In this document: positions 1-10,422 of the stretch, piece after piece
Layout of the letters: each line of letters opens with the position of its first letter
How positions within the stretch are numbered: position 1 is the stretch's first letter
Source of the DNA: Kocuria atrinae C3-8
GTDB taxonomy: Bacteria > Actinomycetota > Actinomycetes > Actinomycetales > Micrococcaceae
NCBI RefSeq assembly: GCF_000286355.1
Contig: NZ_AJXN01000098.1
Location: forward strand, 1-34,349
Direction of reading: 5' to 3'
DNA length: 34,349 bases
Program-made: the position numbers and the translations under genes
Notes under the pieces: model-generated
What the model saw: the letters and a program-made list of their open reading frames with translations, nothing else
What the model was told of the DNA's origin: nothing
Databases searched by the model: none

Positions 1-210
1 ACCGTGACCACGGCCCGTAACGGCCGGGGGCGAGAAGGCGCAGCGCGGACAGGCTCGCGGAAAGCCCGTGACCGCCGCCCAGGCGACCACCGAATCGGCG
101 TCGGTGAGGCCCTCGCGAGCGGCTGGGTCCAGCGAATGATATGGGTCGACGTCGCGCCGCGTGCTCAAAGGCAACCGCGGCAACGCGCCGGTCGAAGGAA
201 AGTTACTCAT
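1..210 (-). CDS. yvcK: YvcK/GlmR-family (CofD-like) protein, N-terminal part only
   Basis: This is the 5' end of the gene after rapZ; the rest lies outside the window. The ATG at 210-208 gives a start MSNFPSTGALPRLPL. The nucleotide-binding glycine-rich stretch VVAWGGGHGLSASLSALRLL appears only after restoring one G in a G run near 78-81. A second missing G near 13-16 restores the next residues (AVVTV). YvcK proteins bind UDP-sugars and help couple central metabolism to cell-wall synthesis; in actinobacteria they sit between rapZ and whiA, which matches this position 35 bases after rapZ. The two frame breaks look like sequencing deletions. No good Shine-Dalgarno is visible, so the start is probable only. 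Confidence 0.75.
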   Translation of the reverse strand, partial: MSNFPSTGALPRLPLSTRRDVDPYHSLDPAAREGLTDADSVVAWAAVTGFPRACPRCAFSPPAVTGRGHG

Positions 211-245
211 AGTGGTCCGTAGGGTCTAGGGCACCGGGTCTGCGA

Positions 246-1169
246 CTACTCGCGCCCCATGTCTCGGTGTTGGATGTTGACGGTCACACGCGGGGACTTG
301 CTCAGCCGCTTCGCGATTTCCTCGGTGACCGCGACGGAACGGTGCTTACCTCCCGTGCAACCAATCGCAATGGTCGCGTAGTGCTTGTTCTCCGTGCGAT
401 AACCGGCAAACACCGGCTCCAGCATGGAGGTGAATCGATCGACGAACGTGGCCGTGCCGGCGTGACCGAACACGTAATCCCGCACCTCGGGGTCCTTGCC
501 GGTACGCGGACGCAGGGCCGGCACCCAGTGCGGGTTGGGGATGAAACGGACGTCGGCCACGAAGTTCGCGTCAGCGGGCACGCCGTACTTGAAGCCGAAA
601 CTCATCACCGTCAGCCGCAGCACCACGGGGCCGTTGGTCGAGAACATATCGGCCACCGCGCGGGTGAGTGCGTGGACGTTGAAGGATGAGGTGTCCAGCA
701 CCGAGTCCGAGGACTCGCGCAGATCCTGGAGTAGGGAACGCTCGGCCTTGATTCCGTCCAGGATGCGACCGCCGGCCTGCAGCGGGTGCGGCCTGCGCTG
801 GTGCTCGTAGCGGGACACCAGCACCTCGTCGGAGGCATCCAGGAACAGCACCGAGAACTCCACGCCGGAATTCTCCAGCGCCGCGAGTGTCTCCCGCATG
901 TCGTTGAACAGGGCCTTTCCGCGCACGTCGATGACCACCGCCAGTTTGGGCAGGGTCTCGGGAGTGCGCGCCACCAGGTCCGCGAGCGTGCTCAACATCT
1001 GGGGTGGCAGATTGTCCACCACGTACCAGCCCAGATCCTCCAGCGCATTGGCCGCGGTCGAACGACCGGCACCGGACATGCCGGTGACGATCAGAAGCCC
1101 GGAGGTGGGGGGTTTAAACGGTTGCAGTTGGGGGGTGGGGGAATCCGACTCAGGAGTTGGATTACTCAT
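246..1169 (-). CDS. rapZ: RapZ/YvcJ family P-loop nucleotide-binding protein
   Basis: The intact reading frame extends to a TTG at 1202 (318 residues); the ATG at 1169 gives 307, nearer the usual length of about 290, and I prefer it. A TTG start with GGAAGCGG upstream remains possible. Counting from the TTG, Walker A is GMSGAGRS (41-48). The C-terminal half carries SFGFKYG (201-207), GCTGGKHRS (281-289) and the terminal HRDMGRE, all typical of RapZ. In Escherichia coli RapZ is an RNA-binding adaptor controlling glucosamine-6-phosphate synthase; in Gram-positives the role is less clear and the protein binds nucleotides. It lies 60 bases after uvrC (27 if the TTG is used) and 35 bases before yvcK. 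No frameshift is seen here. Confidence 0.93.
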   Translation of the reverse strand: MSNPTPESDSPTPQLQPFKPPTSGLLIVTGMSGAGRSTAANALEDLGWYVVDNLPPQMLSTLADLVARTPETLPKLAVVIDVRGKALFNDMRETLAALENSGVEFSVLFLDASDEVLVSRYEHQRRPHPLQAGGRILDGIKAERSLLQDLRESSDSVLDTSSFNVHALTRAVADMFSTNGPVVLRLTVMSFGFKYGVPADANFVADVRFIPNPHWVPALRPRTGKDPEVRDYVFGHAGTATFVDRFTSMLEPVFAGYRTENKHYATIAIGCTGGKHRSVAVTEEIAKRLSKSPRVTVNIQHRDMGRE

Positions 1170-1229
1170 GTCCGTCTGCGCCGCCTGACTGTTTGCCTGC
1201 AATGGGTCCGCTTCCAGGGTAGTCCAGTT

Positions 1230-3291
1230 TCAATCGAGCAACTCCCCCGTTCCCACGTCCACGGCCGCCGACGGCGCATCCCCGCCGCCCAGCGCGGCCA
1301 CCACTCGCTCGGCCAGGCCGGGTCCGAAGCCCTTGACCTCCGCGATCTCCTCGACCGTTGCGGCGCGGAGTTTCTTGACCGACCCGAAGTGCTTCATGAG
1401 GGCCTTGTGCTTGGCCGGGCCCAATCCCGGAACCGCATCCAGGGTGGACACGGTCATGGACTTGGAGCGCTTCTCCCGGTGGAACTTGATCGCGAACCGG
1501 TGGGCTTCATCGCGCACGCGCTGCAGCAAGTAGAGGCCTTCCGAGGCGCGCGGCAGGATCATGGGGAACTCGTCGTCCGGCAACCAAACTTCTTCGAGTC
1601 GCTTGGCCAGACCCACCACGTACACATCCGTGATCCCCAGATCATCCAGGGCGCGCTGGGCCGCAGCGACCTGGGGCGGTCCGCCGTCCACGATCACCAG
1701 GTTGGGCGGATAGGCGAAGGCCCGGCCACTGTCCTCCTCGGCCTGTTCGGCGGTGACCTCGCCCGTGGTCACGCCGCGCTCGGCGGCCTTGCGCTGCTGT
1801 TCCAGGTGCCGGGTGAACCGCCGGTGGATCACGTCGTACATGGACGCCGTGTCGTCACGGGCGGCGTCACCGGTGATCGAGAACCTGCGGTACTCCCCCT
1901 TGCGCGGCAGACCGTCCTCGAAGACCACCATGGAGGCCACCACGTTGGTGCCCTGTACATGGGAGATGTCGTAGCACTCGATGCGCATGAGCGCGTCCGG
2001 GAGTTCCAGCGCTTCCTGCAGCTGTTGCAGGGACGCGGACCGCGTGGTCAGGTCGCCGGCTCGGCGGGACTTGTGCAGCGCCAGTGCCTGGCGGGCATTC
2101 TCGGACACGGTTTCCAACAATTGGGCCTTGTCCCCGCGCTGCGGAACCGAGATGGTCACGCGTGAACCGCGTAATTCACTCAACCAGTTCTCGAGCTCCG
2201 GGGCCTGTTCCGGTTCCGTGGAGACGTACACGGAACGGGGCACGGTGTCCTGCCGGTACGCGAGTTCGGCCGTGCGGCGGTGCTTGGCCACGGTGTCCTG
2301 GCTGCCCTGCTGTGCGGCCTTTCTCCCCCGCCGCTGGGTCTGATTCAGCTCCACGGTCGCTTCACCGTAGGCCTGCTGCAGGAGGTGCTCGACCAGTTCG
2401 CCGGTCGAGACTTCCTCGACCTTCTCCGTGATCCAACCGCGCTGACCACGGATGCGGCCGCCGCGCACGTAGAACACCTGCACGGCGGCTTCCAGCTCGT
2501 CCTCCGCAAGCGCGAAGAAGTCCGCGTCCGTGTTGTCGGCGAGCACCACGGTGTTGCGTTCGAATGCCTTCTCCAGGGCCACCACGTCATCACGGCGGCG
2601 GCCGCGGTCTCGAAGTCCATCCGTTCGGAGGCCTCCTGCATTTGGCGGCCGAGTTCGCGGATGTACGGCTTGGCGTGCCCGGACATGAAGCGGCACAGGT
2701 CCTCGGCCAAGGCCCTGTGATCCTCGCGAGAAATGGTTCCCACGCACGGGGCCGAGCACTTGTCGATGTGGGCGAGCAGGCATGGCCGTCCCGTTCGCTC
2801 GGCTCTTTGGAAGACACCCTTGGTACAGGTACGCACGGGGAACACGCGCAGCAGGGCGTCCAGGGTCTCGCGGATCGCCCACGCCTGGGAATACGGGCCG
2901 AAGTACCGGTTGCCGGGCTTCTTGTCCCCGCGCATGACCATGGCGCGCGGAACTGGCTCCGCATGGTGATCGCGAGATACGGGTAAGACTTGTCGTCGCG
3001 GTAGGCGATGTTGAACCGCGGTGAGAATTCCTTGATCCACGTGTACTCGAGCTGCAGGGACTCGAATTCGGATCCGACCACGGTCCACTGCACCGCAGCG
3101 GCGGTGGTGACCATGGCACGCGTCTTGGGTGAGAGCTGGTGCAGCGGCGCGAAGTAGGAAGAGACTCTGTTGCGCAGGTTCTTGGCCTTGCCCACGTATA
3201 TGACGCGGCCGTGCTCGTCTCGGAAACGGTAGACCCCGGGGTTGGTGGGGATCTCATGGCGAGCCGGCTTGTAGCTCGCCGGATCAGCCAC
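1230..3291 (-). CDS. uvrC: UvrABC system protein C (excinuclease subunit)
   Basis: UvrC makes the dual incisions in nucleotide excision repair. A GTG start at 3291 ([20 protein letters not shown]) is preceded by AGAAGGA at good spacing. The N-terminus holds the GIY-YIG nuclease (PGVYRF...[14 protein letters not shown]), followed by a Cys-containing central part ([21 protein letters not shown]), the UVR region ([24 protein letters not shown]), the RNase H-like UvrC domain ([29 protein letters not shown]) and a C-terminal helix-hairpin-helix ([21 protein letters not shown]). Two frame breaks, near 2960 and 2600, are each repaired by one missing G or C. Repaired length is about 687 residues, normal for actinobacterial UvrC. 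The start overlaps the plsC stop by 8 bases, so the two are probably translationally coupled. Confidence 0.92.
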
Positions 3292-3967
3292 GCTCGGAGT
3301 CCTTCTCGGCGGACGGCGACTGGTTGTAGGTGTCCTTGCGCGGTTGCCCGGACAGCTCTGCGATCGCGTCCATGACCTGGTTGGTGAGGTCCTTGCGCAT
3401 GCGCCGTTGTGTTTGGGGCCGGTCTTGGGCACGTGGATGGGATCACCCACGTGCAGCTCGAAGCGTGCGGGTCGGATCACGTTGGAACCGGGCGGCTGCA
3501 AGCGCTGGGTTCCGATGAGACCCACCGGCACCACGGGAGCGCCGGTCATGTAGGCCAAGTACGCCACGCCGTTGCGGCCCCGGTACAGATAACCGTCGCG
3601 GGAGCGCGTGCCTCGGGGTAAATGCCGAAAATATTGCCCTGCTCCAGGTGTTCGAGCGCCGGGGCCAGTGCAGCCACCGAGTCACTCTGTTGGCCGCGCT
3701 CCACGGGAATCACGTCGATCATCTCGAAGAGTTCCCTCATGATCCGTCCTTTGAGGCCCGGGGTCTTCAGGTATTCGGCTTGGCAATGAATTTCACGCGC
3801 CGGGGCATCATGACGGACAGGATCACGGAATCCAGGAACGAGAGGTGATTGGACGCGATGATCACCGGTCCGTGATCAGGAACTTTCTCCGTACCCGTGA
3901 CCACGGGTCGACACAGAGCCTTGAAGGCCTGGGTGACCGAGGTCTGCAACAACCGATATTTATCCAT
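3284..3967 (-). CDS. 1-acyl-sn-glycerol-3-phosphate acyltransferase (PlsC family)
   Basis: Membrane-associated acyltransferase of phospholipid synthesis. The start ATG at 3967 ([18 protein letters not shown]) follows a GGAGGGA motif. The catalytic HX4D motif is visible as NHLSFLDS. After restoring one G near 3613, the second motif reads YPEGTRSRDG, and [12 protein letters not shown] follows. Three frame breaks (near 3778, 3613 and 3417) are each explained by one missing G or C; the repaired protein is about 228 residues, ending [13 protein letters not shown]. The gene overlaps the upstream phosphatase by 8 bases and downstream uvrC by 8 bases, so it sits inside a compact operon. Actinobacteria carry several PlsC paralogues, so the exact acyl acceptor is not certain. 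Confidence 0.85.
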
Positions 3968-4672
3968 GGTCCGACTGTCCCTCCCCGGAATCGTTGTACC
4001 GGTCAGTCCATGCTGCCAGCTCAGAGGGAGAACTGACCACTGCCACGCACAGTTCGTCGAGTTCTCCGGGCTGTCCGAAGCCCCATCCGGCACCGATGCA
4101 CTCCAGACCGTGGGCGTGAGCGCCTTCAGCGTCGTAGCTGCGGTCACCGATCATGACCGTGCGCTGCGGATCCGGCGTACTGATGTTCAGCCGACGCAGG
4201 CTTCGCCGATGATTTCGGGCTTGTCGTGCATGGAGGTGCGACCCTCCTTGGGTTGCGCCAGATCATCTGCCGCACCGCTCACGGTCTCGAAATAGTCCGC
4301 GAGGCCGAACCGCTCGACCACCTGAACGGCGATGCGCTCGGGCTTCTGTGTGGCCACCGCCTGGCGGACGCCCAGGCCCTGCAACCGACCGAGTTCACGT
4401 TCGATCCCCGGATACACGCGGGTGCGCTGCAAACCTTCGGTGAGGTAACCGGCACGGTAGACCGACACGACCTGGGAAATCTGATCCTCCGGCACCTCGG
4501 TGAAGTGCCGCAACGATTCACCAATGGGCGGACCCACGAAACGGTCCAGGTTTTCGGGCACGGGAAAACCGCACGTCCACAGGGCATCGGCAATGCCTTC
4601 GGTAATGGCACCGGCCGGATCCAGAACGGTTCCGTCCAGGTCCCACAACACCACGGGAGTTTGAGGGTTCAC
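3960..4672 (-). CDS. HAD-family hydrolase, phosphoglycolate phosphatase-like
   Basis: The GTG at 4672 (MNPQTPVVLWDLDGT) is preceded by AGAAGG with 6-base spacing. HAD motif I is DLDGT (residues 11-15), the cap domain follows, motif III lies around the TQKPE lysine, and motif IV reads VMIGDRSYDAEGA. One missing C near 4200 restores the frame (GEALRRLNISTPDPQRTVMIGD). Repaired length is about 237 residues. The fold and motifs match the Gph/pyrophosphatase PpaX-like group; substrate cannot be read from sequence. It lies 48 bases after uvrA and overlaps plsC by 8 bases. Confidence 0.85.
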
Positions 4673-4720
4673 GGGCGCCTTCTCTCGGTTGCTGCGGAGT
4701 AACTGCTGGGTGACGACTGG

Positions 4721-7720
4721 TCAGGCGTGTGCGGCTGCCTTGCGCTCGGCGGACGTCTGAAGGACCTCTGCCAAGAACTGACCGGTGAAGCTGTCCTTGT
4801 TCTTGGCGACATCCTCCGGAGTGCCCTCGGCAACGATCGTGCCGCCGCCCGAGCCACCGTTGGGCCCCAGGTCGATCACCCAGTCCGCGGACTTCACCAC
4901 GTCCAAGTTGTGCTCAATGGTCATCACGCTGTTGCCCTTGTCCACGAGCGACTGCAACACCATGAGGAGCTTGCGGATGTCCTCGAAGTGCAGGCCCGTG
5001 GTGGGCTCGTCCAGCACGTAGATGGTGCGGCCGTTGGAACGCTTCTGCAGTTCCGCCGCGAGCTTCACGCGCTGCGCTTCACCGCCGGAGAGCGTGGTGG
5101 CTGGTTGGCCCAGGCGGACGTAGCCCAGTCCCACTTCGACCAGGGTGTTGAGATAGCGCGCAATCGCGGTGAACGGCGCGAAGAACTCGGCTGCCTCCTC
5201 GATGGGCATGTCCAGGACTTCCGCGATGTTCTTGCCCTTGTAGTGAACCTCCAGGGTTTCCCGGTTGTAGCGGGCACCCTTGCAGACCTCACACGGAACG
5301 TAGACGTCCGGCAGGAAGTTCATCTCGATCTTGAGCGTTCCGTCACCCGAGCAGGCCTCACAGCGACCGCCCTTGACGTTGAACGAGAAGCGCCCCTGCT
5401 GGTAACCGCGGATCTTGGCTTCCTGGGTGTCCGCGAACAGCTTGCGAATCCGGTCGAACACACCCGTGTAGGTCGCGGGGTTGGAGCGGGGGGTGCGGCC
5501 AATGGGGCTCTGATCCACGTGCACCACCTTGTCCAGGTGGTACACGCCGTCGATTCGCTTGTGGCGGCCCGGCACCTGCTTGGCACCGTTGAGCTTGTTG
5601 GCGAGCGAGGTGTACAGGATGTCGTTGACGAGCGTGGATTTACCCGAGCCGGAAACACCGGTCACGGACACGAACACTCCCAGGGGGAAGTCCACGGTCA
5701 GGTTCTGCAAGTTGTTCTCGCGCGCGCCCACCACGGTCAGCTGGCGCTTCTTGTCGATCGGACGACGCCGCTCGGGCACCTCGATCGACCGGCGTCCGGA
5801 CAGGTAGTCGGCGGTGATGGATTTCTTGTTCTTGAGCAGCTCGTCGTACGTGCCCGAGTGCACCACGTCGCCGCCGTGCACACCCGCGCCGGGACCCACG
5901 TCCACGATCCAGTCGGCTTCGCGGATGGTGTCCTCGTCGTGCTCGACCACGATGAGCGTGTTACCCATGTCCCGCAAGCGGGCCAGGGTTTCGATGAGCC
6001 GGCGGTTGTCACGCTGGTGCAGGCCGATGGACGGCTCGTCCAGCACGTAGAGCACGCCCACCAGGCCGGCGCCAATCTGCGTGGCCAGGCGGATGCGCTG
6101 GGCCTCGCCGCCGGACAGCGTGGCCGCCGCACGTTCCAGGTTGAGGTAGTCCAGGCCCACGTCGATCAGGAACGTCAGGCGCGCCACGATCTCCTTGAGC
6201 ACCTGGTCACCGATCTGCGCCTCACGATTGGAGAGCTCAAGCGACTGGAAGAACGCCAAAGAATCGCGCATGCAGGTGGGTTGCCTGCGCGATGTTGAGT
6301 CCACCCACGGTGACGCCCAGGATGGTGGGATTCAGTCGGGCGCCCTCACACGTGGGGCACGCGACTTGCCGCATGTACTGCTCGTAGCGGTCCTTGGCGT
6401 GATCCGATTCGGTTTCCTCGTGCTTGCGTTTGATGTACCCGAAGACACCCTCGAAGCCCTGGGAGTAGCGGCGTTCACGACCCCAGCGGTTCTTGTAGGA
6501 AACCGTGACCTTGTAATCCTTGCCGTTGAGCACGGCCTTCTTTGCCTTGCTCGACAGGTCCTTCCAGGGGGTCAGCAGATCAAAACCGACTTCCTCGGCC
6601 AGGCCCGCGAGCAGACGGTTCCAGTAGTCACTGGTCGCCTTGCCCAGGGACCATGGTGCGACCGCGCCCTCGATGATGGAGAGGTCCGGATCGGGAATGA
6701 CCAGGTCCTCATCCACTTCCAGGCGGGAGCCGATGCCATCGCACTCGGGGCACGCACCGAACGGTGCATTGAAGGAGAAGGAGCGGGGTTCGATCTCGTC
6801 CGTCTGCAACGTGTGCTCGTTGGGGCAAGCGAGGTGCTCCGAGAACATGCGGCTGTTGTCCGCCCACGAGGTTTCTTCGCCCTCGCGCGGGACCAATTCG
6901 ATGACCACGCGACCCTCGGCCAGGTTCAGCGCAGTTTCCACGGAGTCCGTAAGCCGCTGGCGGGCCTCGGCCTTGACCGTGAGACGGTCCACCACCACGT
7001 CGATGGTGTGCTTGTACTGCTTCTTGAGTTTGGGCGGATCATCCAACGTGACGGTTTCCCCGTCCACGACCGCGCGCGAGAACCCCTGGGTGCTCAGCTG
7101 CTGGAACAGGTCCACGAACTCGCCCTTGCGGCCCTTGACCACGGGCGCGAGCACCATGAAGCGGGTGCGTTCGGGCAACTCGAGCAGCTGATCGACGATC
7201 TGCTGCGGCGTCTGCTTGGTGATGGGCTCGCCACACACGGGACAGTGCGGGTGGCCGATGCGCGCCCACAGCAAACGCATGTAGTCGTAGATCTCAGTAA
7301 TGGTGCCCACGGTCGACCGCGGGTTGCGCGACGTCGACTTCTGGTCGATGGACACCGCGGGTGACAGACCCTCGATGAAGTCGACATCCGGCTTGTCCAC
7401 GCGCCCCAGGAACATGCGGGCGTAGGAGGACAGCGACTCGACGTAACGACGCTGGCCCTCGGCAAAAATGGTGTCGAACGCGAGGGAGGACTTTCCTGAA
7501 CCGGACAGGCCGGTGAACACGACCATGGAATCGCGCGGGATGGTCAGGTCCACGTTCTTGAGGTTGTGTTCGCGGCGCCCTGGACCACGATTTCGGTCAG
7601 GTCGGACGCTCCGGAGGCTCGCAGCTTGGGCGCGTGCTCGGACGCGACTTGCTGGGCAAGAACGGATGACGAGTGCTTTTCTACGGGGGCTTCGCGAGTT
7701 TGCTCGGACACGGCAGTCAC
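4721..7720 (-). CDS. uvrA: UvrABC system protein A (excinuclease ATPase subunit)
   Basis: UvrA is the damage-sensing ABC ATPase of nucleotide excision repair. The first Walker A is GLSGSGKSS and the second GVSGSGKST; both ABC signatures LSGGEAQR are present, as are the CxxC zinc pairs (CPECDG and CEACSG with CEVCKG). Two frame breaks occur: near 7577 (one missing C, restoring [13 protein letters not shown]) and near 6270 (shift of -1 or +2, best read as two Cs lost from a C run). I place the start at GTG 7720 ([12 protein letters not shown]), which has TGAGGTGA 8-9 bases upstream; an ATG at 7741 would sit 3 bases from a strong hairpin with no ribosome site. Repaired length is about 1000 residues. 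It is the first gene of the uvrA-HAD-plsC-uvrC-rapZ-yvcK run. Confidence 0.93.
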
Positions 7721-7744
7721 TCTATTACTCACCTCAGACATGCA

Positions 7745-7776
7745 GCGCTGAGCGAGGGTGAATCCTCGCTCAGCGC
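7745..7776 (-). terminator. Perfect hairpin between the MFS gene and uvrA
   Basis: The 13-base arms GCGCTGAGCGAGG (7745-7757) and CCTCGCTCAGCGC (7764-7776) are exact inverted repeats around a 6-base loop. The hairpin starts 25 bases after the MFS stop, the usual place for an intrinsic terminator, but no T tract follows it on the minus strand. It may also affect uvrA translation, since it ends just before the uvrA region. Confidence 0.6.
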
Positions 7777-7800
7777 AACGATCGACGAACTTTTATTATC

Positions 7801-9612
7801 TCAGTTTCGGGGGCCGCGGTTCGAGTCGGACCGGGATGCCGACGCCGCGCTGGAACCGTAGCGAGCGGCGTCGTCGGCGTGCTCGGCGGCGGAACGGCGC
7901 AAGCCCGAGGCTTGCGGATCGATCACCGGGAGCGAGCCCGTCTGCGCCGTGTGCATGCGCAGGCCGGCGGCCTCGACGGGATCCACGCGCTTGGACACCA
8001 CGGTGAGCTCGCCCGTTTCCGGATCGACCTCCACGATGTCCACGGTGGTGCGCAGCGGGATCTCCTTCATGAGCAGGACGCACGCGAGGGTGATCACCGA
8101 GGCAATGGCCGCGATCAGGAACAGCAGGCCCGTGCCCGAACCGTAGGCCGAGCGCAAGGCCTCCTCGACGGCCGGTGGCAGGCCGGACATGTCGATCGAG
8201 GCGGCGTCGCCATCTGGGACGGATCCACGTTGTGTTCCCGAGCGAACGTCTCCATGGAACTGGTCAGGTGACGCGTGAGCACCGCGCCGAACAGCGAGAC
8301 CGCCAGCGCGCCGCCCACGGTACGGAAGAACGCGACGCCGGATGAGGCCGCGCCCATATCCTTGAGACCCACCGTGTTCTGGACGGCCAGGATCAGGTTC
8401 TGGTTGAGCGTTCCCACGCCCAGGCCCACCAGACAGATGAAGATGCCCACGAGCCAGACCGGGGTGGTGTGCGTCAGGGTCGCGGCGGAGAACAAACCCG
8501 CACCGAGAATCACCGTTCCCACGATCAGGATGCGCTTCCACTTGCCGAATTTCGTGATGAGCTGACCGGCCACCATCGAGCCGACGAACGAGCCGATGAC
8601 CTGCGGCAGCATGAGCAGGCCGGATTCGGTGGGCGTGAAGCCCTGACCGAGCTGGAAGTACTGGCCCAGGTAGGTGGTGGAGGCGAACATTGCGGCGCCG
8701 GTCGCGATGGCGGCGATGGTGGCGAGCACTGTGTGCGTTCGGTCATGACGTCCAGCGGCATGACGGGCTCGGGCACGCGGCGCTCGACGATCACGAACAG
8801 AACGGCGACCACCACGGTGAGGGCCACCAGGCTCAGCGACTGCCACGAACCCCAGTCGAAGAGCTTGCCCGCGAAGGACACCCACAGCACGAGCGACGCC
8901 GTACCGATGGCCAACAACGTCATGCCGCCCAGGTCAATGATCGGCTTGCGTTCCTGCTCACGCGGCGGGATGTGCAGGGTCTTGATGATGAGCCCGGCGG
9001 CCAGGATGGACAGGGCACGGGGATCAGGAAGCACCAGCGCCAGCCGAAGAGGTCCACGATCAAACCACCCAACAGCGGGCCGAGCGAGGTGGCCACAGCC
9101 ATGACCGCGCCCATGTAGCCGGCGTACCGGCCGCGCTCGCGCGGCGGGATGATGGTGCCCAAGATCGTCTGGGCCAGTGCCATGAGGCCGCCCATGCCGA
9201 TGCCCTGGATCACGCGAGCCATGACCAACATGCTGATGGACGTGGACAGGCCGGCGGCACCGGAACCGATCACGAAGATCAGGATGGCGAGCAGCAGCAA
9301 TTTCTTCTTGTCGAAGAGATCCGCGAGCTTGCCGAAGATGGGCGTGAAGATCGCGTTGGCCAGCAGCGTGCCGGTCACGGTCCAGGACAGGGCCGTCTGA
9401 TCACCGCCCAGGTCCGCCATGATGACGGGCAATGCGGTGCCGATGATGGTCAGCGTGACCATGGCCATGAAGAAGGCCGCCAGGATGCCGGTCAGGGCCC
9501 GCAGTACGTTGCGGTGGTTCTCGTCCCGCTCCTTCTGGTCCATGGCACCCTTCTGGTCCGTGGTGCCCTTGCGGTCATGGCCGCCCGCAGACGAGGTGTC
9601 GACTGCTTTCAT
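7801..9612 (-). CDS. MFS multidrug transporter, DHA2 (EmrB/QacA, 14-TM) type
   Basis: Proton-driven exporter of the inner membrane. Starts at ATG 9612 (MKAVDTSSAGG), overlapping the marR stop as ATGA. The first half shows TALPVIMADLGGD, the loop FGKLADLFDKKKLL (motif A type), and GIGMGGLMALAQTILG with RERGRYAG, then many hydrophobic segments, consistent with about 14 helices. A C-terminal hydrophilic tail of about 80 residues (EIPLRTTVDIVEVDPETGEL onward) is predicted cytoplasmic. Three frame breaks near 9014, 8730 and 8207 are each repaired by one missing base (for example a CCCC run reduced to CCC near 9014). Pairing with a MarR regulator suggests inducible export of a toxic compound; the substrate is unknown. 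Confidence 0.9.
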
Positions 9613-10175
9613 AGAACGGTGTCCTCCAGACGATGGGTCGTCTCAGTAGTCGTGGTCTTTGTCGCGTGCGCGCCGGGCCCTGTCTGCGCGGCGTGCGGGT
9701 CGACCTGAGGCATGCACGTGGTCATGCGCTCCAGGCCGAGTGAGGTCAAGAAGATTTCGGTCAGGCGGTTGAGGCCGTGGCGGGTCTGAGCGGCGTCGTC
9801 CTCGCTCAACGCTCCGAGCCGCTCGATCAGGCGCTGGGTGTCCGCGTCCAGGTGGTTGGTCACCGCTTGGCGACCCAGTGCGGTGATCTGCACGAGCTGC
9901 GCGCGGCCGTCCTCCGGGTCGGGTGCGCGTTCAATGAAGCCGAGTTTCTCCAAGTGGCTCAACTGCCGGCTCATCACGGATGCGCCCAGCCCGGAATCCG
10001 CACCAATGTCTTTGGCGCGGCGCGCGGGTACCGAGGCCAAGTGGCTCAGCAGGCTCATTTGGACCACGGATAGTTCACGATCCGCCGTGGACTCCTTGAG
10101 CACACGTCTCATGACGCGCTGCAGCTCGAAGAGCTCTTGGACCAGCGCTGCGGCGGTCTCTTGAGAAACGCTCAT
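9609..10175 (-). CDS. MarR-family transcriptional regulator
   Basis: Winged-helix repressor of 188 residues. The ATG at 10175 (MSVSQETAAALVQELFELQ) has GGGGAGG just upstream, rather close; two upstream in-frame ATGs (10217 and 10235) lack a ribosome site. The helix-turn-helix and wing are seen in LSHLASVPARRAKDIGADSGLGASVMSRQLSHLEKLGF followed by the wing DPEDGRAQLVQIT. The gene end overlaps the start of the MFS exporter by 4 bases, so the two are translationally coupled and the regulator very probably controls its own operon. A promoter with an overlapping dyad lies about 120 bases upstream, supporting autoregulation. No frame break. Confidence 0.92.
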   Translation of the reverse strand: MSVSQETAAALVQELFELQRVMRRVLKESTADRELSVVQMSLLSHLASVPARRAKDIGADSGLGASVMSRQLSHLEKLGFIERAPDPEDGRAQLVQITALGRQAVTNHLDADTQRLIERLGALSEDDAAQTRHGLNRLTEIFLTSLGLERMTTCMPQVDPHAAQTGPGAHATKTTTTETTHRLEDTVL

Positions 10176-10276
10176 GGCCTCCCCTGGACGTGGGTTTTGG
10201 TTGTCGAAACTTGTCATCAATGAACATGGCGCCAACCGCGGGTCCGGGTCGATACACCGGTCAGAATGCCCAAACA

Positions 10277-10295
10277 GTTGCTTGCAGCATGCAAC
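10277..10295. promoter_or_regulatory. Candidate MarR operator dyad
   Basis: The 19-base sequence GTTGCTTGCAGCATGCAAC is an imperfect palindrome: arms GTTGC/GCAAC are exact and inner bases mostly match. It begins at the downstream edge of the -10 box of the marR promoter and covers the expected transcription start, the classical position for a repressor site. Assignment to this MarR protein is inference from position. Confidence 0.6.
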
Positions 10296-10322
10296 TATAT
10301 GCCTCTATCTGTAGGCTGTCTA
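10294..10322 (-). promoter_or_regulatory. marR-MFS promoter
   Basis: On the minus strand a -35 box TAGACA (10322-10317) is followed by exactly 17 bases and a -10 box TATAGT (10299-10294). This predicts transcription from about 10287 and a leader of about 110 bases before the marR ATG. Confidence 0.65.
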
Positions 10323-10385
10323 ACTAATAGGGCGTGGGTTCCGTCACGGTGCGATGGACACCACGTGTGAAATGCAGTGCGCACA

Positions 10386-10422
10386 TTGGCCCCTCTCGCC
10401 GTACTGGGCCTACACTCGTGGC
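10386..10422 (+). promoter_or_regulatory. Promoter for leaderless start of the metallo-hydrolase gene
   Basis: A -10 box TACACT (10411-10416) ends 6 bases before the ATG at 10423, so transcription would begin at or next to the start codon. A weak -35 TTGGCC (10386-10391) lies 19 bases upstream. No Shine-Dalgarno is present, in line with a leaderless mRNA. Confidence 0.55.

Noticed and set aside
4-222. Plus-strand frame at the left edge
   Set aside because: It lies opposite yvcK, is Arg-rich and has no family features; it is an antisense shadow.
7777-7800. LexA (SOS) box before uvrA
   Set aside because: Only one half-site (CGAAC) is present; the opposite GTTCG half at proper spacing is missing. 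None is seen before uvrB either.
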